DNA from: Verrucomicrobiales bacterium
Lineage (GTDB): Bacteria > Verrucomicrobiota > Verrucomicrobiia > Limisphaerales > UBA1096
Assembly: GCA_011523195.1 (NCBI GenBank)
Contig: WTHH01000156.1
Span: 1-11,059, forward strand
DNA: 11,059 nt
Direction of reading: 5' to 3'
Numbering within the stretch: position 1 is the stretch's first letter; every line of letters begins with the position of its first letter. The position numbers and the translations under genes are program-made. The notes under the pieces were generated by a model. The model ran no database searches. It saw only the letters and a program-made list of their open reading frames with translations, and was not told the DNA's origin. Shown here piece after piece: positions 7,852 through 11,059 of the stretch.

Positions 7852-8709
7852 ATGCAGAACCCGATCATCGTGGCGCTGGATGTGCCGAGCACTCAAAAGG
7901 CGTTGAAATTGGCCGAGGAATTGGCTTCCGTCGTGGGTGCTTTCAAGGTCGGGAAGCAGCTGTTTGTCAACGGTGGCCCGGACGTGGTGCGCAAGCTTCG
8001 GGGACTGGGTGCAAAAATATTTATCGATCTGAAGTTTCACGACATCCCGAATACCGTGGCCAAGGCGGTGCAGTCCGCGACTGACCTCGGCGTGGATATG
8101 CTGACCGTCCACGCATCCGGCGGTTCGGAGATGCTTGGTGCGGCGGAGAGTGCCGGGCACGAGCAGGCTGCGATGCTGCGCAGCGAGCCGCCGCTGGTCC
8201 TCGGCGTCACGGTATTGACAAGCATGGACGACGCGAACCTGGCCGAGTTGGGTATCGATGAGAGCGTACAGGATAGGGTATTACGCTTGGCCAAGCTTGC
8301 AGCGGGGGCAGGGCTGCGTGGGCTCGTTTGTTCGCCGCATGAGATCAGTTTGATCCGTGGTGAACTGGGTGATGGAATCCAGCTTGTCACCCCCGGTATC
8401 CGGCCAGAATCAAGCGATCCAGGGGATCAAAAAAGGACGATGACGCCGGCCGAGGCAATGAAAGCCGGAGCGAACTGGCTCGTTATCGGACGGCCGATCA
8501 CAGGAGCGAAAAGCCCCAAGGCAGCCGCAGTGGAAATCCTAAACTCGATCAATCCCGAACTCGTTCCCGAGAGCGAACGTCCGTTGCCCGAGGCTGTGGA
8601 CTGTTCGGAGTGCGGCCAGAGCATCAAACTAGACAAAAACGAACAACTTTCCGGCAAGTACCACTGCCCGTACTGCGAAAAGGAAATCGTCCACAAGCGG
8701 GATTACTAG
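7852..8709 (+). CDS. pyrF: Orotidine-5'-phosphate decarboxylase with C-terminal zinc-ribbon-like tail
   Basis: This enzyme carries out the last step of UMP synthesis, decarboxylating orotidine 5'-monophosphate in the cytoplasm. The active-site block is intact: D59-x-K61-x-x-D64-I-x-x-T68 within FIDLKFHDIPNT, with VALDVPS at 7-13 and GIRP plus IGRPIT (R214) binding phosphate. The catalytic part ends near residue 232, the usual size for this bacterial group. The protein then runs on for about 50 residues to 285. The tail holds CSEC (C251, C254) and CPYC (C272, C275), spaced as a four-cysteine zinc ribbon with a basic end. That tail is not part of the standard enzyme, and its role is unknown. 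The ATG at 7852 gives a conventional N-terminus; there is no Shine-Dalgarno sequence. The gene converges on terC and their stop codons overlap. Confidence 0.96.
   Translation: MQNPIIVALDVPSTQKALKLAEELASVVGAFKVGKQLFVNGGPDVVRKLRGLGAKIFIDLKFHDIPNTVAKAVQSATDLGVDMLTVHASGGSEMLGAAESAGHEQAAMLRSEPPLVLGVTVLTSMDDANLAELGIDESVQDRVLRLAKLAAGAGLRGLVCSPHEISLIRGELGDGIQLVTPGIRPESSDPGDQKRTMTPAEAMKAGANWLVIGRPITGAKSPKAAAVEILNSINPELVPESERPLPEAVDCSECGQSIKLDKNEQLSGKYHCPYCEKEIVHKRDY
8285..8296. repeat. Iterated palindrome GCTTGGCCAAGC, copy 5
   Basis: A perfect 12-base palindrome inside pyrF, encoding Leu-Ala-Lys (residues 147-149 region). It runs on into CTTG, so a further half-site in the same style follows directly. 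Confidence 0.78.
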
Positions 8710-9515
8710 GCCTTGTGTTTCTGCTCAGCGAGGAGTTTTCTCTTGTAGCGAGTCTGTACCACCTCAGTCAGCACCAGCACGGTGATCACGAAGTAAAACG
8801 TCGTTTTGCTCATGGCGTGAATCTCACTGCCGAAGAGCTTCATGTGGGACAGGTGACCGCCTTCCGTCAGCAGCAGGATGCCGACGACAAATAGGATGAA
8901 CAATCCGAGCACTTCGTACATCCGGTTTTTCTGAAGAAAAGTTGAGACGCCATCAGCCAGCCAGATCATCAGCGCGCCCCCGGTCAGGATGGCAACCACC
9001 ATTATCCAAAAACCAGCGGTGCTAATCTCGCCGGGTTTCTCTCCGGTGCCGCTCACCAATGCGATAGCACTCAGGATGGAATCGAACGAAAATACCGCAT
9101 TCATGAAAACGATCTTTGCTACCACAGATTTGGCTGAGGAAGCGTCCCGTTTGATCTCGGTTTGAAAATCCTCCACCACGATCATGTGGAAAATTTCCTT
9201 CATCGCGGTGTAAAGGATGAACACGCCGCCCACCAGCACGATGATACTGTGCAAATTAAATGTCCCTTCGACGACACCCTCCCAGGAAATCGAAAACCAT
9301 TCCGCCTGGAACGCTTCGATCATCTTGATCAGTAAAAACAAAAGCACAATCCGCAGGCCGACCGCGATGCCGATACCCCACTTGCGAACGGACGACTGCT
9401 GCGCCTCCGGCGCACGCTGCGACTCGAGCGAAATATAGAGCAGGTTATCGAATCCTAGCACCGCCTGCAGCAGCACCAGCATCCCCAGCGTAATCACAAT
9501 CTCAAAAACTCCCAT
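8706..9515 (-). CDS. TerC-family integral membrane protein
   Basis: This 269-residue inner-membrane protein has about seven hydrophobic segments and belongs to the TerC family, whose studied members act in tellurite resistance or export manganese (Alx, MntP-like roles). Two family blocks each keep an acidic residue inside a membrane segment: LGFDNLLYISL (residues 20-30, D23) and FSFDSILSAIAL (142-153, D145). LVGGVFILYTAMKEIF (94-109) is also typical. The metal substrate here cannot be read from sequence. The ATG at 9513-9515 is preceded 9 bases upstream by AAGGGG (9530-9525), the only convincing Shine-Dalgarno in the window. The stop TAG (8708-8706) overlaps the pyrF stop. Upstream on the same strand are tRNA-Leu and a terminator hairpin ending only about 18 bases before the start. 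No separate promoter is evident, so expression may depend on read-through. Confidence 0.9.
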   Translation of the reverse strand: MGVFEIVITLGMLVLLQAVLGFDNLLYISLESQRAPEAQQSSVRKWGIGIAVGLRIVLLFLLIKMIEAFQAEWFSISWEGVVEGTFNLHSIIVLVGGVFILYTAMKEIFHMIVVEDFQTEIKRDASSAKSVVAKIVFMNAVFSFDSILSAIALVSGTGEKPGEISTAGFWIMVVAILTGGALMIWLADGVSTFLQKNRMYEVLGLFILFVVGILLLTEGGHLSHMKLFGSEIHAMSKTTFYFVITVLVLTEVVQTRYKRKLLAEQKHKA

Positions 9516-9533
9516 AATGCGTTACCCCTTTTT

Positions 9534-9582
9534 ACAAAAAACAAACCCCATTAATCCAGCCTTATTATTGGATTAATCGGGG
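9534..9582 (-). terminator. Intrinsic terminator between tRNA-Leu and terC
   Basis: On the minus strand, a stem of 13 base pairs with one bulged base (arms 9569-9582 and 9546-9558, loop 9559-9568) is followed by the T-rich run TTTGTTTTTTGT (9545-9534). This is a standard Rho-independent terminator for transcripts reading from the tRNA towards terC. Because the T-run ends so close to the terC ribosome binding site, it may also work as an attenuator for terC. Confidence 0.8.
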
Positions 9583-9615
9583 CACAGATCAGCCCGTGGG
9601 ATTGGGAAATAAGAT

Positions 9616-9702
9616 TGGTACCGGCGGCCGGGATCGAACCGGCACTCCCTCGCGGGAAAGGGATTTTAAGTCCCTCGTGTCTACCAATTCCACCACACCG
9701 GC
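9616..9702 (-). tRNA. tRNA-Leu (anticodon UAA)
   Basis: An 87-base leucine tRNA including an encoded 3' CCA (9618-9616). The 5' acceptor strand GCCGGTG (9702-9696) pairs with the 3' strand with a G-U at pair 1-72 and another wobble at 6-67. The anticodon stem AGGGA/TCCCT encloses loop CTTAAAA (9670-9664), giving anticodon TAA, which reads UUA. A long variable arm built on CCCGCGAGGG is the mark of a class II tRNA, and the T-arm has GGTTCGATCCC. It is flanked by a candidate promoter and followed by a strong terminator. Confidence 0.97.
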
Positions 9703-9747
9703 AATTAAGGTTGGGTTGTTTGGTATGCCGCCCAAAGCGACAGGGAG

Positions 9748-9776
9748 ATTGTACCCTTTCCTGGAGCGACCGCCAA
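9748..9776 (-). promoter_or_regulatory. Candidate sigma-70-type promoter for tRNA-Leu
   Basis: On the minus strand, TTGGCG (9776-9771, 4 of 6 to TTGACA), a 17-base spacer and TACAAT (9753-9748, 5 of 6 to TATAAT). Start would be near 9741, leaving a leader of about 38 bases before the tRNA 5' end. The -35 element lies in the arm of a hairpin built from the iterated palindrome. It rests on consensus matching and spacing only. Confidence 0.5.
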
Positions 9777-9793
9777 GCATGCGCTTGGCCAAG
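9772..9793. repeat. Iterated palindrome CTTGGCCAAG, copy 6, with inverted half-site
   Basis: The perfect core is at 9784-9793 in the intergenic region between tRNA-Leu and the SDR gene. A half-site, GCCAAGC (9772-9778), faces GCTTGGC (9783-9789) across ATGC, so a second overlapping 7-bp hairpin is possible. The rest of the 137-base gap (9703-9839) holds the tRNA promoter; I see no convincing promoter or Shine-Dalgarno for the SDR gene. Confidence 0.78.
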
Positions 9794-9839
9794 AGTGGTT
9801 TGCGCGGCAGTATCGGCGGCAGCGAATCTTTGTTAAATC

Positions 9840-10613
9840 ATGCTTCCGGGAATAAAACTGTTCGACTTGAGTGGGCGAACCGCCGTGATCACCGGCGGGT
9901 CGAAGGGGCTGGGCGAAGCGATGGCGGCCGGCTTAGCCAGCGCGGGCGCCAACCTTATGCTGGTCAGCCGCAATGAGGCCGAGGCCAAGGCGACTGCGGC
10001 CCGGGTTGCGGAGGAGTACGGTTGCCAGGTACTTGGCTTTGCGGCGGACGTCTCGAGTCAGGCAGATATGGAGGCGATGGTGGAGGTAGCGCTCGATGCG
10101 CTTGGCCAAGTGGACATCCTCATCAACAGCGCCGGAATCAACACTCGCGGGCCGATCGAAGAGTTGAGTTACGAGCAGTTCTCCGAGGTGCAGCGGATCA
10201 ACGTCGACGGCATCTGGCTCGCGTGCCGGGAGGTGTTGCCGCACATGAAGGAGCGCGGCTACGGGCGCATCGTCAACATGGCCAGTGCGCTTGGGCTGGT
10301 TGCGATCCCGAACCGCACCCCATACGCTACCAGCAAGGGTGGTGCGGTGCAGTTAACCCGCGCACTGGCGCTGGAACTGGCCGGCAGTGGCATCACGGTG
10401 AACGCGATTTGTCCCGGCCCGTTTTTGACGCCGATGAACGTGCCGATCGCCGACACAGAGGAGGGGAAAAAATTCATCGTGGGAGCGACGGCGCTCAAGC
10501 GGTGGGGCGAGTTGAAGGAGATTCAGGGCGCGGCGATCTACCTCGCGAGCGACGCGGCCAGCTACACCACCGGCGCGATGCTTAGCGTAGACGGCGGCTG
10601 GACCGCACAATAG
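9840..10613 (+). CDS. SDR-family NAD(P)-dependent oxidoreductase
   Basis: A complete 257-residue classical short-chain dehydrogenase/reductase, cytoplasmic, using NAD(H) or NADP(H). The cofactor motif TGGSKGLG is at 18-25, DV at 70-71, NSAG at 96-99 (the usual form is NNAG), and the catalytic set N121, S149, Y162 and K166 is complete. PGPFLTPM (193-199 region) and DGGWTAQ at the end are normal for the family. The opening KLFDLSGRTAVITGGSKGLG resembles gluconate 5-dehydrogenase and 3-oxoacyl-ACP reductase-like members, so a polyol, sugar acid or ketoacid substrate is possible, but it cannot be fixed from sequence. The ATG at 9840 gives a normal N-terminus; no Shine-Dalgarno is seen. It stands alone between a divergent tRNA and a convergent TauE-like gene, so the neighbours give no pathway clue. 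Confidence 0.93.
   Translation: MLPGIKLFDLSGRTAVITGGSKGLGEAMAAGLASAGANLMLVSRNEAEAKATAARVAEEYGCQVLGFAADVSSQADMEAMVEVALDALGQVDILINSAGINTRGPIEELSYEQFSEVQRINVDGIWLACREVLPHMKERGYGRIVNMASALGLVAIPNRTPYATSKGGAVQLTRALALELAGSGITVNAICPGPFLTPMNVPIADTEEGKKFIVGATALKRWGELKEIQGAAIYLASDAASYTTGAMLSVDGGWTAQ
10101..10110. repeat. Iterated palindrome CTTGGCCAAG, copy 7
   Basis: A perfect 10-base palindrome preceded by GCG, inside the SDR gene, encoding Leu-Gly-Gln (residues 88-90) just before VDILINSAG. This spot often reads F/LGxVDILVNNAG in the family, so the peptide itself is ordinary here. Confidence 0.72.
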
Positions 10614-10630
10614 CGCTTGGCCACAAGCGC
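10613..10630. repeat. Interrupted copy of the palindrome at a convergent gene junction
   Basis: GCGCTTGGCCACAAGCGC lies between the SDR stop (10611-10613) and the TauE-like stop (10632). Relative to the extended palindrome it has two extra bases at the centre, so it forms a perfect 7-bp stem with loop GCCA instead of a full palindrome. The nearby A-run (10635-10642) is on the wrong side for an intrinsic terminator of either gene. Confidence 0.65.
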
Positions 10631-10631
10631 T

Positions 10632-11059
10632 TCAGAAAAAAAACAGTCGGAGGCCCGCGATGGTGGAGAAGGCGTAGAGGAGAATCTCGAAGCCGTGCTG
10701 TGGGATGATTTGGATGACCTTCCGGCCGATGAAGATGCCGGCGAAGAGGCCGGGCAATACGAGCAGATTTACCTTTAGCGATTGCTCGTTGACCAAGTCC
10801 AAGTTGGCCACCAGCGGCAGCTTGATGAGGTTTACCAACAGGAAACACCGCGCGCCCACGCCAAGGAAGGTCTCCTTGGCCATTTTTTCGACTAGCGCGT
10901 AGATGGAAAAAACCGGCCCGGCAGCATTGGCCATGATGGTGGAGGAGCCGATCAGGAATCCGCTCGCCCACTTGAACCCAGCAGAGTGTGTGAGGCGGCC
11001 AAGCGCTTGGCCAAGTTTCAGCCGGCCCAGTTGCAGGGCTAGCATGAGCAGGACGATCG
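10632..11059 (-). CDS. TauE/SafE-family membrane permease (5' partial)
   Basis: The frame is open to the right-hand edge of the window, so only about the last 142 codons are present; the ATG at 11045 is internal (the frame before it reads a further hydrophobic Ile-Val-Leu-Leu). TauE/SafE proteins are inner-membrane permeases of roughly 250 residues linked to export or uptake of sulfite, sulfoacetate and related anions. The visible part has the family's second-half pattern: a basic loop, a glycine-rich segment with NAAGPVFSIYAL, then KMAKETFLGVGARCFLLVNLIKLPL, a loop with NLLVLPGLFAGIFIGRKV, and a final segment ending LRLFFF at the TGA (10634-10632). The substrate is not determinable. It converges on the SDR gene, 18 bases away. 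Confidence 0.85.
   Translation of the reverse strand, partial: IVLLMLALQLGRLKLGQALGRLTHSAGFKWASGFLIGSSTIMANAAGPVFSIYALVEKMAKETFLGVGARCFLLVNLIKLPLVANLDLVNEQSLKVNLLVLPGLFAGIFIGRKVIQIIPQHGFEILLYAFSTIAGLRLFFF
10997..11015. repeat. Iterated palindrome CTTGGCCAAG, copy 8, with inverted half-site
   Basis: GGCCAAGCGCTTGGCCAAG inside the TauE-like gene, encoding Leu-Gly-Gln-Ala-Leu-Gly. The perfect core is 11006-11015; bases 10997-11012 form a second, overlapping 16-base palindrome. The half-site plus core layout matches copy 6. Confidence 0.78.

Noticed and set aside
8055..8064. Near-match CGTGGCCAAG in pyrF as another repeat copy
   Set aside because: One mismatch breaks the palindrome, and the codons (Val-Ala-Lys) are ordinary for the protein at this place. 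I counted only perfect cores.
9516..9615. Possible yybP-ykoY manganese riboswitch ahead of terC
   Set aside because: TerC-family genes often have one, but only about 100 bases separate terC from the tRNA. Most of that is the terminator hairpin, and I could not find the conserved riboswitch loops.
9596..9976. Plus-strand open frame crossing the tRNA and the SDR start
   Set aside because: It runs through the tRNA-Leu gene in antisense and overlaps the SDR in another frame, with no domain signal.
10613..10642. Rho-independent terminator for the SDR or TauE gene
   Set aside because: The hairpin is good, but on the plus strand it is followed by A residues rather than T, and on the minus strand the T-run comes before the hairpin.
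3144..11015. CRISPR array or mobile-element ends as an explanation of the repeats
   Set aside because: Copies are only 10-16 bases, spaced irregularly from 22 bases to over 1.8 kb, sit inside intact genes, and show no flanking target-site duplications, spacers or transposase.

Overview
The window looks like chromosomal DNA from a member of the PVC superphylum, most likely Verrucomicrobiota. The basis is a planctomycete-type cytochrome c / PSD1 protein (DUF1549-LamG-DUF1553) beside a Tat-exported DUF1501 protein, a pair expanded mainly in Planctomycetota and Verrucomicrobiota, plus moderately high GC and few Shine-Dalgarno sequences. The lineage is an inference from gene content; there is no marker gene for taxonomy here.

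Layout. 1-3142 (+): two tandem, paralogous ABC-2 type permeases (the first cut by the window edge), each about 12 TM and apparently an internally duplicated permease. 3157-7745 (-): a two-gene operon, psd1 followed with a 4-base ATGA overlap by a DUF1501 gene. The DUF1501 reading frame is broken by an in-frame TAA exactly where the family's conserved GWD-x-H motif should be. 7852-8709 (+): pyrF (orotidine-5'-phosphate decarboxylase) with an added C-terminal four-cysteine zinc-ribbon-like tail. 8706-9515 (-): a TerC-family membrane protein, tail-overlapping pyrF. 9616-9702 (-): tRNA-Leu(UAA), with a candidate promoter upstream and a strong terminator hairpin lying directly before the terC ribosome binding site. 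9840-10613 (+): a classical SDR oxidoreductase. 10632-11059 (-): the C-terminal part of a TauE/SafE-family permease. No stretch above 300 bases lacks a gene; the longest gap is 9703-9839.

The most striking feature cuts across the genes. The perfect palindrome CTTGGCCAAG, usually extended to GCGCTTGGCCAAGCG, occurs eight times between 3144 and 11015, with a ninth interrupted copy at 10613-10630. Roughly 0.01 copies would be expected by chance in a window this size. Copies lie in two convergent gene junctions, in the tRNA/SDR intergenic region, and inside four genes in two different reading phases. This resembles the cyanobacterial HIP1 situation (a highly iterated palindrome), but with a different sequence, and I do not recognise it as a described element.

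The genes do not form one pathway. The psd1/DUF1501 pair is probably an exported, heme-binding module of unknown function; pyrF is pyrimidine biosynthesis; terC and the TauE-like gene are inner-membrane transport proteins; the SDR's substrate is unknown.
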